Assembly (NCBI GenBank): GCA_963851325.1
Contig: CAWKOR010000001.1
Coordinates: 2,542,001 to 2,606,000 of the forward strand
DNA: 64,000 nucleotides
Source: DATGKG01 sp963851325
GTDB lineage: Bacteria > Desulfobacterota > Binatia > Binatales > Binataceae
Direction of reading: 5' to 3'
Of the stretch, positions 44,784 through 53,348 are shown one piece after another. Position 1 is the stretch's first letter. Every line of letters starts with the position of its first letter. The position numbers and the translations under genes are program-made. A model generated the notes under the pieces. That model was not told the DNA's origin, ran no database searches, and saw nothing but the letters and a program-made list of their open reading frames with translations.

Positions 44784-45389
44784 ATGGTCAAGGTAGAGTT
44801 TCACTTCGATTTCGGCAGCCCCAACGCATACCTGAGCCATCTCGTGATACCCGAGATCGAAACGCGCACCGGCGCCAAATTCGAATATGTACCGGTCCTG
44901 CTGGGCGGGGTCTTCAAACTGACCAACAATCGATCGCCAGCCGAAAGCCTGGCAGGCGTCAAGAACAAGCCGCAGTACGAACGGCTCGAAACGACCCGCT
45001 TCATAAAACGACACGGGATCACGCGCTATCAAAGCAATCCATTCTTTCCGGTGAACACCTTGATGATGATGCGAGGCGCGATCGCCGCTCAATCGCTCGG
45101 CGTCTTCGCACGCTACGTCGACGAGATGTATCGAAATATGTGGGCCGACCCGAAAAAAATGGACGAGCCGGAAGTGTTTCGCGCGATGCTGGTCGAAGCA
45201 GGATTGCCGGCCGAACGCTTGTTCGATCTGATCCAAACCAGGGAAGTGAAAGACGGGTTACTTCAAAACACGCAACATTCGGTGGAGCGCGGAACTTTCG
45301 GTTCGCCTACCTTCTTCGTTGGCGAGGAAATCTTCTTCGGCAAGGACCGTCTGCGCGATGTCGAAGAAATGATCACGCAGTTGAAATAG
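44784..45389 (+). CDS. DsbA-family HCCA isomerase-like protein (kappa-class GST fold)
   Basis: 201 aa from an ATG with GGAGGAG six bases upstream, which excludes a long in-frame leader. 2-hydroxychromene-2-carboxylate isomerases interconvert aromatic ring-cleavage intermediates using glutathione. FHFDFGSPNAYLSHLVIPEI carries the catalytic Ser in place of the DsbA CxxC. VPVLLGGVFKLTNNRSPAES and ERGTFGSPTFFVGEEIFFGK are diagnostic, with the latter holding the cis-Pro. It is divergent from the GST gene, and both point to a glutathione-dependent aromatic pathway. Confidence 0.92.
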   Translation: MVKVEFHFDFGSPNAYLSHLVIPEIETRTGAKFEYVPVLLGGVFKLTNNRSPAESLAGVKNKPQYERLETTRFIKRHGITRYQSNPFFPVNTLMMMRGAIAAQSLGVFARYVDEMYRNMWADPKKMDEPEVFRAMLVEAGLPAERLFDLIQTREVKDGLLQNTQHSVERGTFGSPTFFVGEEIFFGKDRLRDVEEMITQLK

Positions 45390-45426
45390 CCGGACCCGAA
45401 CGCAGACGTCGTTTTCACACACCCGA

Positions 45427-46176
45427 TCAACTTCCATCGGAAGCGTCATCGGGCAGGATTTCGCGCCAGATGAGTGCGCTCTCCATCGCGGCGGCGAGCT
45501 CGTCGCTAGCAGCCGCTCGACGATTCCATGAATCGAAATGAAGCAAGCTGCGCGGCGGCAGGCGCTTCGCCCATTGCGCGCTTTCCAGGACCGGACGCGC
45601 GGGAAAATCCGGCACATATCCGATGCACAGGTACGCCAGAGGTATGACCTTTTCCGGGATCGAGAATATTCGCGCCAGGTCTTCGTTGCGCAGGATGCTC
45701 ACCCATCCGACGCCCAGACCCTCGGCGCGCGCCGCCAGCCACAAATTCTGCACCGCGAGGCAAGTTGAGTAGACCTCGACATCGCGCAGGCTGACTTTGC
45801 CGAGAACGCTGGGCCCGAACCGTTCGGGTTCACAGGTCACGATGAGGTTTAGCGGCGCCTCAAGGATTCCCTCCAGCTTGAGCGCGAGGAATTTCTCGCG
45901 GCGCGCCCCCTCGAACTGTTGCGCATTCTTCGCGCGCTCTTCCTCGAACACACGCTTCACTTCGCGGCGGCGTTCGAGGTCGCGCACGATCACGAAATCC
46001 CAGGGCTGGGTGAAACCAACGCTCGCTGCATGATGAGCGGCGATCAGCACCCGCGCGAGAATTTCGTCGGGGACCGGATCGGGTCGAAACTCGCGCATGT
46101 CGCGGCGGCGAAAGATTGCTTCGTACAGCCCGCGGCGCAGCCGTGGCGAAAACGCGTGAGAATTATTTTCCGCCAT
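45427..46176 (-). CDS. bluB: 5,6-dimethylbenzimidazole synthase (BluB-like nitroreductase)
   Basis: 249 aa from the ATG with GAGG ten bases upstream. BluB cleaves FMNH2 with O2 to make the lower ligand of cobalamin. The family pattern is strong: EAIFRRRDMREFRPDPVPDE, AHHAASVGFTQPWDFVIVRD, then LKLEGILEAPLNLIVTCEPE and NLWLAARAEGLGVGWVSIL. The conserved Asp and Ser near VYSTCLAVQNL fit. No other cobalamin gene is nearby, and the roughly 100-bp upstream gap cannot hold a B12 riboswitch. It lies downstream of tpx, separated by a hairpin. Confidence 0.9.
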   Translation of the reverse strand: MAENNSHAFSPRLRRGLYEAIFRRRDMREFRPDPVPDEILARVLIAAHHAASVGFTQPWDFVIVRDLERRREVKRVFEEERAKNAQQFEGARREKFLALKLEGILEAPLNLIVTCEPERFGPSVLGKVSLRDVEVYSTCLAVQNLWLAARAEGLGVGWVSILRNEDLARIFSIPEKVIPLAYLCIGYVPDFPARPVLESAQWAKRLPPRSLLHFDSWNRRAAASDELAAAMESALIWREILPDDASDGS

Positions 46177-46241
46177 CGACAACACACCTCGAGGGCGCAC
46201 GGGAACGCATCACTTGGAATTTGATGAGATCGAATGACGAA

Positions 46242-46264
46242 GGGGCCGGCGAGGCGCCGGCCCC
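46242..46264 (-). terminator. Terminator-like hairpin after tpx
   Basis: GGGGCCGGC pairs perfectly with GCCGGCCCC around a 5-nt loop, between the tpx stop and the bluB start, both on the minus strand. The following minus-strand bases are only weakly T-rich. It probably separates tpx from bluB, although some read-through is possible. Confidence 0.6.
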
Positions 46265-46279
46265 TTGCGCCTGAGAACT

Positions 46280-46801
46280 CTATGCAGCGGCGGCTTTCTT
46301 TGCGGCAGCCAGGGTGGCGTCGTAGTCAGGATGACTCGCGACTTCCTTGACATATTCCGCATGCGTAACGTTGTCGTTTTTGTCGACCACGAACACTGCC
46401 CGCGCCAACAGGCCGAGTTCCTTGATCAGCACGCCGTATTTATTCCCGAAGTCGTGATCCTTGAAATCACTAATCATGGTGATCTTGTCGACGCCTGCCG
46501 CCCCGCACCATCGCGCCTGCGCGAACGGCAAATCCATCGAGACCGTCAGAATCTGCACGTCGCCGAGCTTCGAGGCTTCCTCGTTGAAGCGGCGCGTCTG
46601 CGCGTCGCATACCGGCGTATCGATCGAAGGAATCACGCTGATGACCTTGACCTTGCCTTTGAATTTGTCGAGCCCGATCGGGGCGAGCCCTTTATCAACC
46701 GAATGGAACTCGGGGGCCTTTTGTCCTGCCTTGATTTCCGGACCGACCAGCGTCATCGGGTTGCCCCGCATTGTAACTGCGCCTTTGCGTTCTTCCGCCA
46801 T
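46280..46801 (-). CDS. tpx: Thiol peroxidase
   Basis: 173 aa from the ATG with AGGAG upstream. It is a thioredoxin-dependent 2-Cys peroxiredoxin that removes lipid and alkyl hydroperoxides. Motifs are VTMRGNPMTLVGPEIKAGQ, the peroxidatic Cys in VIPSIDTPVCDAQTRRFNEE and the resolving Cys in FAQARWCGAAGV. The protein ends in an Ala/Lys-rich tail. It appears to be a single-gene unit with the hairpin downstream. Confidence 0.96.
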   Translation of the reverse strand: MAEERKGAVTMRGNPMTLVGPEIKAGQKAPEFHSVDKGLAPIGLDKFKGKVKVISVIPSIDTPVCDAQTRRFNEEASKLGDVQILTVSMDLPFAQARWCGAAGVDKITMISDFKDHDFGNKYGVLIKELGLLARAVFVVDKNDNVTHAEYVKEVASHPDYDATLAAAKKAAAA

Positions 46802-46925
46802 GAATGAATCTCCTGTCTATCGTTGGATTGAAAAACCAGCACCTCGAAGACAGAGACTTTAGCCGCTTGAACCTTCCTGCGTAAACAAGCCGGCGCGCCC
46901 GCAGGTTCCCTGGCGAGGTTATGGC

Positions 46926-47771
46926 CTACTTCGCGTATCGTGCGACTCTTTCCGCTTCAGCAGCGTCCGCGTCCTCGCGCTTCGGACGCTCCGGCATCCA
47001 ACCTTTTGTATAATCTTGCGTCTCCCAGGTGCGGTCGTTCGGGTTCCATACATACGGAAGCTGGACGATCTCGCCCGGGGTGCTGATGGTTTCGAACGCG
47101 CGCATCGCATCGCCGACGATCCGACGCTGAATGTCGAGATCATTGGGGCGTCCGGTTTGATGGCCGAGCGGAAAATTGACAAACACCGCGCGCGGCGCCT
47201 TTACCGATTGGGTGATATCAAGCGCCGAGGTCATACAGAGCGTAGGGATTCCCGCCTCTTCGACCACTCGGGCAATCAGTCCAACGGACTGATGACAAAC
47301 GGGTCAAGCGGGGACCAGGTAAAACGCATCGACGTGGGCGCGCTGGAGCTCCTCGACGATCTTCGGTGCGAGTTCATCGCGCACTTTGCGCGCCGAGTAG
47401 ATGCCGCCCATGAAGCTGAACGCGGGATCCGACAACTCTCCGATTACGCGCTGCGCTTCGAGCTCGCGCATCCGTTCCAGCGGAAAGACGCAGTTGGGGT
47501 CCTTCTCGGCGTCAGCGGTGGGATATCCGAAATGCCAGACAAAGAAATCCTCGCGCTCCGCATTTTTGGGGATGCGCCGGTATGAGGCGTCCTCACGGTG
47601 AAAACGCGGCTGGTCGCGATACATGATACCGCCGGAACTCATCAGCGCGACTCTCGATTGGGAAATTGGCTTGCGCAGCGGCGTCCATGGAACGGTTTCG
47701 TTGACGACCCATTGATAGGGTTTGAAATCGCTATAGAGCTCGCGGGTACGTGGAATGTAAGCGACTGCCAT
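46926..47771 (-). CDS. GrdB/PrdB-like selenoprotein (in-frame UGA read as selenocysteine)
   Basis: 281 aa if the TGA at 47304-47306 is read as selenocysteine (residue 156). The two frames around it join without shift: AHVDAFYLVPA before, then PVCHQSVGLIARVVEEAGIP after, giving a U-x-x-C redox motif. The protein looks like the glycine/betaine/sarcosine/D-proline reductase selenoprotein B family, whose relatives place Cys or Sec at this site. A perfect hairpin follows 10 nt after the UGA. The ATG at 47771 has AGGAG six bases upstream. It lies 41 bp after an LLM oxidoreductase gene on the same strand. The substrate is unknown; a reductive or thiol-redox role is inferred. Standard translation would falsely split it into two ORFs. 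Confidence 0.88.
47275..47293 (-). promoter_or_regulatory. Candidate bacterial SECIS hairpin
   Basis: On the coding (minus) strand, ATCAGTCC-GTT-GGACTGAT forms a perfect 8-bp stem with a GUU loop. The stem starts 10 nt and the loop G lies 19 nt after the UGA. Bacterial SECIS elements recognised by SelB sit inside the coding sequence, with an apical loop holding a G about 16-37 nt after the UGA, so position and shape fit. The stem also encodes HQSVGL, so coding constraint alone could explain part of it. Confidence 0.8.
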
Positions 47772-47812
47772 AGGAATCTCCTACACCTCAAAGCGGTAAA
47801 CGAAAAGTCCTC

Positions 47813-48832
47813 TCATGCTCCGTGTAGTGCGGGCAGGACTTCGGCGCTGAAGCGCTCCAGCGAGCGGCGCGTTTTTTTCGGGTCGAGGCCGGGAAGTTGC
47901 ATCGCGATTACCAGCTCCGTGATCGGAGATCCGTCCACAATCTGGGCCAGGCGATTCCTCACCTGCTCCGGCGATCCGAGGACGCTGGTGCGCCGCAGCC
48001 GCTCGGCATCGGGACGAATCAGCACCTCGCCCTTGCCCCCTGCCTGCAACTGCGCGGCCTTCAGCCATTTGCCGTACAACTCCGCCTGGTACATCAGCGC
48101 TTCGCGCGTATCGGCCCAGGCCTGTTCCTCGGAATCGGCGACGTAAAGGGCGCGGCTGTTCACGATGCTATAGCGCGCCGGGTCCTTGCCGGCGGCCATA
48201 AGCGCATCGATGTAGATGCCGACCTCCTTGTGCCCGCCCACGCACGCGAATGAGAGGTCGAGCCGGGCGGCGCGCTGGATGGCTTTGGGAGCGCCGACGC
48301 CCCACAGCAGTTCCGGGTATGGTTGACTCACCGGGGCGGGCAGGATGCGAACATCGCGAAAATGGAAATACTTGCCATGAAAATCGAACCGCTCGCCCCT
48401 CCAGGCGAGCTTCAGAATCTCCAGGGTTTCCAGCGTGCGCCCCAGACGCTGCTCGCGCGGAACCCCGAATCCGTCGAACTCCTCCTGCCGATAGCCCTGC
48501 CCGATACCGAGCCGAAGGCGTCCGCCCGAGATCACATCGACGACCGCGACATCTTCGGCAAGTTTCAGTGGATGCTGAAACGGTGCGAGCAGGACGAAGG
48601 TGCCAATCTCCACGCGCCTGGTACGCGCCGCGATCGCGGCGGCCGCCGGCATCATCGCAGGGAGATAGCCGTCGTCAGTGAAATGATGCTCGGTCAGCCA
48701 GATCGAATCGAATCCGGCGGCATCGCACGCCTCGGCCTGTGCGAGCATCTCGGCATAAAGGTCCTGGAAGCTCCGCCCCGAATTAGGAGGATTGCGGAAG
48801 TCCAACTGATATCCAACTTTTATTCTGCGCAC
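47813..48832 (-). CDS. LLM-class flavin/F420-dependent oxidoreductase
   Basis: 339 aa from a GTG with GGAG seven bases upstream; a longer in-frame start at 48928 lacks a site. Motifs are IKVGYQLDFRNPPNSGRSFQ, CDAAGFDSIWLTEHHFTDDG, RVEIGTFVLLAPFQHPLKLA and ISGGRLRLGIGQGYRQEEFD. The TEHHF and GGR-x-x-LGIG runs are typical of luciferase-like monooxygenases. It probably heads a two-gene operon with the selenoprotein. It is divergent from the GH15 gene, with about 120 bp between starts. Confidence 0.9.
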   Translation of the reverse strand: MRRIKVGYQLDFRNPPNSGRSFQDLYAEMLAQAEACDAAGFDSIWLTEHHFTDDGYLPAMMPAAAAIAARTRRVEIGTFVLLAPFQHPLKLAEDVAVVDVISGGRLRLGIGQGYRQEEFDGFGVPREQRLGRTLETLEILKLAWRGERFDFHGKYFHFRDVRILPAPVSQPYPELLWGVGAPKAIQRAARLDLSFACVGGHKEVGIYIDALMAAGKDPARYSIVNSRALYVADSEEQAWADTREALMYQAELYGKWLKAAQLQAGGKGEVLIRPDAERLRRTSVLGSPEQVRNRLAQIVDGSPITELVIAMQLPGLDPKKTRRSLERFSAEVLPALHGA

Positions 48833-48952
48833 GGTATTGCTCCGACAGGTGCTATGAACTGGATACCCCATTGTCGAGTAACTTGCACAACCGCATTTAA
48901 GCCCGTGCGGCGCTCCGTATAAAATCAAAATGCCGGCCGGCAGGAGGTGCTC

Positions 48953-50746
48953 ATGAGCCTGAGGATCGAGGACTACGCCATCATCGGAAACACCTGCACA
49001 GTCGCGCTGGTCGGCACCAACGGATCGATCGATTGGCTGTGCGTTCCGCGCTTCGATTCGCCGGCGTGCTTCGCCGCGCTGCTCGGATCGGAGAAAAATG
49101 GCCGATGGCTAATCGCGCCTAAGGGCGAGATCAAAAGCACGCGCCGTCAATATCGGGAGGACACCCTGATCCTCGAGACCGAATTCGAAACCGCTGATGG
49201 GGCGGTCGCGGTTGTCGATTTCATGCCGATTCATGAACGGATGGGGCAAGTCGACCTGGTGCGCATCGTCGAGGGCCGCAAGGGCCGGGTCGAGATGCAG
49301 ATGGAGGCAATCTTCCGCTTCGACTACGGAAACGTGATGCCATGGGTTACCTCGCAGCATGAGGGTTTACGCGCGATTGCCGGCCCCGACGCCATCAAGC
49401 TGCGCACTTCAATCCCGATGCGGGGAGAGGACTTCACCACCAGGGCTGACTTCGCGGTTGGCCAGGGCGATCGCGTCCACTTCACCCAGACTTACTATCC
49501 CTCACACGAGCCGGAACCGGGCGGCAAGCATCCGTATCAAATGTTGAAGGAGACCGAGGCGTGGTGGCGCGAATGGGCGGGACGTTGCACCGTGAAAGCA
49601 CCCTGGCGCGAGCCCGTGATGCGTTCGCTCATCACCCTGAAGGCGCTCACCTACTGCCCCACGGGCGGAATCGTCGCCGCGGCCACTACCTCGCTGCCGG
49701 AAAAAATCGGCGGCGAGCGCAATTGGGATTATCGCATTTGCTGGCTGCGTGACTCGACCTTCACGCTGTATGCGTTATCGATTGCGGGCTACCACGAAGA
49801 GGCGAAAGCATGGCGCCAATGGCTGCTGCGCGCAATCGCGGGCGAGCCGGCCAAAATGCAGATCATGTACGGCCTCGGTGGCGAGCGACGCCTGACCGAA
49901 TTTGAACTATCGTGGCTGCCTGGCTACGAAAACAGCGCGCCGGTCAGAATCGGGAACGCCGCGCACGAGCAGTTTCAACTCGACGTATACGGCGAGGTCA
50001 TGGATTCGTATTACGCGGCGCGGAAGCAGGCCCTCGACTCCCTGCCTGAGTCGGAGGCGGTCGCGAAGGCGCTGATGGAATTCCTGGAGAGTGCATGGAA
50101 AGAGCCCGATGAGGGAATCTGGGAAGTTCGCGGGCCGCGCCGCGATTTTACCCACTCCAAAATGATGGCGTGGGTGGCCGCGGATCGCGCCGTCAAACTG
50201 ATCGAAAAATTCGGCACCGTCGGCCCGCTGGAACGATGGAGAAAGCTTCGTGACGAGATCCATGCCGATGTCCTCGCCCGCGGCTTCAACCAGCAACGCA
50301 ATGCCTTCGTTCAGTACTACGGCTCCGATCTGCTCGATGCATCATTGCTCATGATGCCGCTGATCGGGTTTCTCCCGGCCAACGATCCTCGTGTGATGAG
50401 CACGGTTGCGGCAATCGAACGCGACCTCATCAGCGATGGGCTGGTGAAACGCTACCAGAGCCGTCCCGAGATCGATGGGCTTCCACCCGGCGAAGGCACT
50501 TTCCTGGCGTGCACCTTCTGGTATGCGGACAACCTGGCTCTGATGGGACGCTACGACGAGGCGCATGCGGTGTTCGAGCGGCTGCTCGCACTGCGCAATG
50601 ACGTCGGGCTGCTGGCGGAGGAATACGACACGATCGCGAAGCGCCAGGTGGGAAATTTTCCGCAAGCATTTTCGCACGTATCGCTGATCAACACCGCGCA
50701 CAATCTTTCGCTGTCAAAGGGACCCGCCAAGGCGCGCGCAACCTGA
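48953..50746 (+). CDS. Glycoside hydrolase family 15 protein (glucoamylase/trehalase-like)
   Basis: 597 aa from an ATG with AGGAGG five bases upstream; a GTG two codons earlier is less likely. The N-terminal beta-sandwich domain starts IEDYAIIGNTCTVALVGTNG and SIDWLCVPRFDSPACFAALL, the standard opening of bacterial GH15 proteins. The (alpha/alpha)6 barrel has GERNWDYRICWLRDSTFTLY. No signal peptide is present, so cytoplasmic hydrolysis of trehalose or short alpha-glucans is likely. It may serve internal storage sugar turnover. Confidence 0.93.
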   Translation: MSLRIEDYAIIGNTCTVALVGTNGSIDWLCVPRFDSPACFAALLGSEKNGRWLIAPKGEIKSTRRQYREDTLILETEFETADGAVAVVDFMPIHERMGQVDLVRIVEGRKGRVEMQMEAIFRFDYGNVMPWVTSQHEGLRAIAGPDAIKLRTSIPMRGEDFTTRADFAVGQGDRVHFTQTYYPSHEPEPGGKHPYQMLKETEAWWREWAGRCTVKAPWREPVMRSLITLKALTYCPTGGIVAAATTSLPEKIGGERNWDYRICWLRDSTFTLYALSIAGYHEEAKAWRQWLLRAIAGEPAKMQIMYGLGGERRLTEFELSWLPGYENSAPVRIGNAAHEQFQLDVYGEVMDSYYAARKQALDSLPESEAVAKALMEFLESAWKEPDEGIWEVRGPRRDFTHSKMMAWVAADRAVKLIEKFGTVGPLERWRKLRDEIHADVLARGFNQQRNAFVQYYGSDLLDASLLMMPLIGFLPANDPRVMSTVAAIERDLISDGLVKRYQSRPEIDGLPPGEGTFLACTFWYADNLALMGRYDEAHAVFERLLALRNDVGLLAEEYDTIAKRQVGNFPQAFSHVSLINTAHNLSLSKGPAKARAT

Positions 50747-50814
50747 TCGCGAAGCGTCGTTGGTAACCGGTAGTCAGATTTACAGAGCGGCGGCGGCGTG
50801 CTGGCGTGCGAATT

Positions 50815-51099
50815 CTATCTGACCGGGTTCTTGAGGATTAGCCGATCCTGCGCGTCGCCTTCGCCGGGACGGCCCGGGCAGCTCTGCGCCAGCCATCGTG
50901 AGCTGATCTCATCAGCCAGCGCAGTGCCATCGGCGCTGGTAGCCCAGGCGCGGTTATTGGCGGTGGTGTAGGTGAACTTCCGCTCGCATCCGCGGCAGGT
51001 GAAGGCAAGCCGGGAACCTCCGCCGGCGCTGACCGACTCCAAGGTTTTGACTTTCCAATCGTGACTCTCCCAGGGGGTCTTGTCGCGCGTCGATTGCAT
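50815..51099 (-). CDS. Small hypothetical protein with one CxxC
   Basis: 94 aa. One CRGC followed by ERKFTYTTANNRAWAT gives half of a zinc-ribbon-like pattern; a third Cys lies near residue 74 (AQSCPGRPG). No signal or membrane segment. A GGCGG-like weak ribosome site precedes the ATG. No family was recognised. It lies downstream of the RRM gene's terminator on the same strand. Confidence 0.45.
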   Translation of the reverse strand: MQSTRDKTPWESHDWKVKTLESVSAGGGSRLAFTCRGCERKFTYTTANNRAWATSADGTALADEISSRWLAQSCPGRPGEGDAQDRLILKNPVR

Positions 51100-51121
51100 C
51101 AGGCACCGCCCTTTAAAATCG

Positions 51122-51155
51122 ACGGCGGGAAGAGACCGAGTCTGCTTCCCGCCGT
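51122..51155 (-). terminator. Terminator of the RRM-protein gene
   Basis: ACGGCGGGAAG and CTTCCCGCCGT pair over 11 bp, and the 12-nt loop can form a further 4-bp stem. On the minus strand the stem is followed by a TTTT run within a few bases. It lies 49 bp after the RRM gene stop, so it ends that transcript. Confidence 0.78.
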
Positions 51156-51203
51156 GAAGGTTCAGGACGAACCATACGGCCCGTCCTTATTTAGCGCTGT
51201 TGA

Positions 51204-51542
51204 TTACCAGCGGTTTCCACGTCCGCCGCCGCCACTGCGGTCGCGATCTCCACCGCGTCCGCCGCCACCACCACGGGGTCCGCCGCCGCCCGCTTCCCGA
51301 GGCTTGGCTTCGTTCACCTTGATGTTGCGGCCTTTGAACTCGGTGCCGTCGAGCGACTGAATCGCCGCGGCGGCCTCGCCGGCATCCGCCATTTCGACGA
51401 AGCCGAAGCCCTTGGACTGGCCGGAGAACTTGTCTGAGACAACCGCGACGCTCTCGACGGTGCCGGACTGTGAGAAGAGGTCCTTCAGATCCTCATTGGT
51501 GACTGAGTAGGCGAGGTTGCCTACATACAACTTTTTGGGCAC
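51204..51542 (-). CDS. RRM-domain RNA-binding protein, glycine-rich tail
   Basis: 112 aa from a GTG with AAGGAGG seven bases upstream. RNP2 reads KLYVGNLAYSVTNEDLKDLF and RNP1 reads SKGFGFVEMADAGEAAAAI, both with their aromatic RNA-contact residues, within residues 3-80. The tail is Gly/Arg-rich, as in cyanobacterial and proteobacterial Rbp proteins that respond to cold or bind mRNA. It is monocistronic with a terminator downstream. Confidence 0.95.
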   Translation of the reverse strand: MPKKLYVGNLAYSVTNEDLKDLFSQSGTVESVAVVSDKFSGQSKGFGFVEMADAGEAAAAIQSLDGTEFKGRNIKVNEAKPREAGGGGPRGGGGGRGGDRDRSGGGGRGNRW

Positions 51543-51711
51543 TTATGGCCCTCCTTACATTTGTGCTGGGAAGCTCTCGATACAGAAAAGCGGGGAGTAA
51601 TTCCGGCGCTTAAGTGAAGGGATGCGTCCGAGCGGTTTCAGTCTGTTTATACGCCGTGCGCGACTTCGAGTAAACGGGCCTTTGAGAGAAACCGCCGTCA
51701 CTCTCGCTTGA

Positions 51712-53325
51712 TCACCGGCTCAGGTTTGCTACGGCACCTTTTGTTGCTGCCACTATCTCACCGAGCGGGCGCTCGGTGTCCACAATCAGATGATTCGAAG
51801 CCGGGATCTCCGATAACTCGACGAACTCCTCTCGCTGGCGAAGGTAGACGTCAACGGTGGCGTCGGAGGGATTTCTTCCGGCCTTTTGACGCTCGATGAG
51901 GCGGCGTCGTATTTCCGTATCCTCGGCGCGGCATTCGATGAAGAGGACCGGCACCCCGGCGCGTGATGCGAGGTCCAGCGCCGCCTTGCGATGCGCAGGG
52001 TCCTGGAACGTCCCGTCGAGGATGACGCCAGTTGCTTCGCCAAGCAGGTGCTTCGCTTCATCAAGCATCGCCGTATAGGTCGACTTGGTCATCGCGTCAG
52101 AATAGATGCCGGCCTTGTAGGCATCCGCCGCGCTGGTATCGGGTGGAATCGATTTGAGTTTCTTGCGGGTGCGATCCGAGCTGACGATCGGAAAGCCGAA
52201 TCGATTTTGCAGCGCGCGGGCGAGGACCGATTTGCCACTGCCGGAAAGACCGCACACCACCAGTATCGCTGGTGCAGCATCGATGGTGTAGCTGCGCGCG
52301 AGCGCGAAGTATTTGCCTGCGAGTTCCTTGGCGGAATTGCGCGCGCGGTCTTCGACTTCGTTCTGGCGGCTGCGCAGGCTCTCGACCACGCCGCGAATGA
52401 TGGCGCGATAACATTTGTAAAACGGCACCAATAGCGGCAGGTCATTATCTCCAGTGGCTTCCGCGATGACGCCGACCAGCGCATCGGCGAATTCCGGTAC
52501 GCCGAGGCGATCGAGGTCCATCGCGAGAAACCCCACCTCCGAAGCGATGTCGCAGGTGCGGAATCGTTCACTGAACTCGACGCAATCGAAAATGGAGAAT
52601 TTGCCGTCTTCGATGCAGATGTGCTCACATCGCAGGTCGCCATGACCCTCGCGCACCCGACCTGCTTCCACGCGCGCGTTGAGCACCTTCCAGTGCGTGG
52701 TGAGAAATCCGCGCAGGTAGTTCTCGATCGGCGTGAACGCTTGGTCGGTCAGCGTCACACCCACCACGCGCTCCATTTCCCCGACTTCGCCGATGATCAG
52801 GCGCCAGAGTTCGGAGGCTGAACCATACCTGGAGGCATGCGTGGAGGGCGCGGTGCGGTAAAAATTAACGATGACCTTGGCCAGGGCGCGAATCGTGGCC
52901 AGGTCGGCCTCGCGCCGCGCTAACTTCCGATCGAGCATGTTCTCGGCCGGCAACCGCCGCATCTTCAATACATAGTCGGCTACCTGGAGGTGCTCCGTCG
53001 ACTTATCGCCGAAGGCAAACTCCGAACCATTTCGAAGAATCGGAAACATCCCGAGATACACATCGGGTGCGAGCCTGCGATTGAGGCGAATTTCCTCGTC
53101 GCAAAGATGGCGGCGCTGAGCGAGGTCGGTGCAGTCGATAAACGAGAAGCGCACCGATTTCTTGAGCTTGTAGACGAAAGCCCCCGCAATGAAGACGTAC
53201 GAGATATGGGTCTGGATCAGCTCCACCTGTTCCGGATGTTCCGGGTAAAAGGATGGCCGCATCATCGCTTCCACTAACGGAGGAAGCGACGAATGCTGCG
53301 TTGTGGAAATTTCCTCGAGCGTCAT
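51712..53325 (-). CDS. Aminoglycoside-phosphotransferase-like/AAA ATPase fusion
   Basis: 537 aa. Residues 1-320 are an APH/choline-kinase-like domain: FIAGAFVYKLKKSVRFSFID with the nucleotide-contacting Lys, and GHGDLRCEHICIEDG in place of the Brenner HGDxxxxN motif (H-G-D kept, Asn replaced), then FDCVEFSERFRTCDIASEVG. Residues about 345-537 are a P-loop kinase of the zeta-toxin/gluconate kinase type with VVCGLSGSGKSVLARALQNR and FIECRAEDTEIRRRLIERQK. Similar two-domain proteins are widespread but uncharacterised; phosphorylation of a small molecule is inferred. It lies 23 bp after the cytochrome gene stop, on the same strand. Confidence 0.88.
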   Translation of the reverse strand: MTLEEISTTQHSSLPPLVEAMMRPSFYPEHPEQVELIQTHISYVFIAGAFVYKLKKSVRFSFIDCTDLAQRRHLCDEEIRLNRRLAPDVYLGMFPILRNGSEFAFGDKSTEHLQVADYVLKMRRLPAENMLDRKLARREADLATIRALAKVIVNFYRTAPSTHASRYGSASELWRLIIGEVGEMERVVGVTLTDQAFTPIENYLRGFLTTHWKVLNARVEAGRVREGHGDLRCEHICIEDGKFSIFDCVEFSERFRTCDIASEVGFLAMDLDRLGVPEFADALVGVIAEATGDNDLPLLVPFYKCYRAIIRGVVESLRSRQNEVEDRARNSAKELAGKYFALARSYTIDAAPAILVVCGLSGSGKSVLARALQNRFGFPIVSSDRTRKKLKSIPPDTSAADAYKAGIYSDAMTKSTYTAMLDEAKHLLGEATGVILDGTFQDPAHRKAALDLASRAGVPVLFIECRAEDTEIRRRLIERQKAGRNPSDATVDVYLRQREEFVELSEIPASNHLIVDTERPLGEIVAATKGAVANLSR

Positions 53326-53348
53326 GGTCGGCAGCTCATTCGCGCAAT

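Noticed and set aside
46177..46279. Cobalamin riboswitch upstream of bluB
   Set aside because: The gap is about 100 bp and holds a terminator-like hairpin; no B12-box-like sequence seen.
47304..47771. Two separate genes split by TGA, or a pseudogene with a nonsense mutation
   Set aside because: Same frame on both sides, family-like sequence on both, Cys-x-x partner and SECIS-like hairpin favour recoding; a nonsense mutation remains possible.
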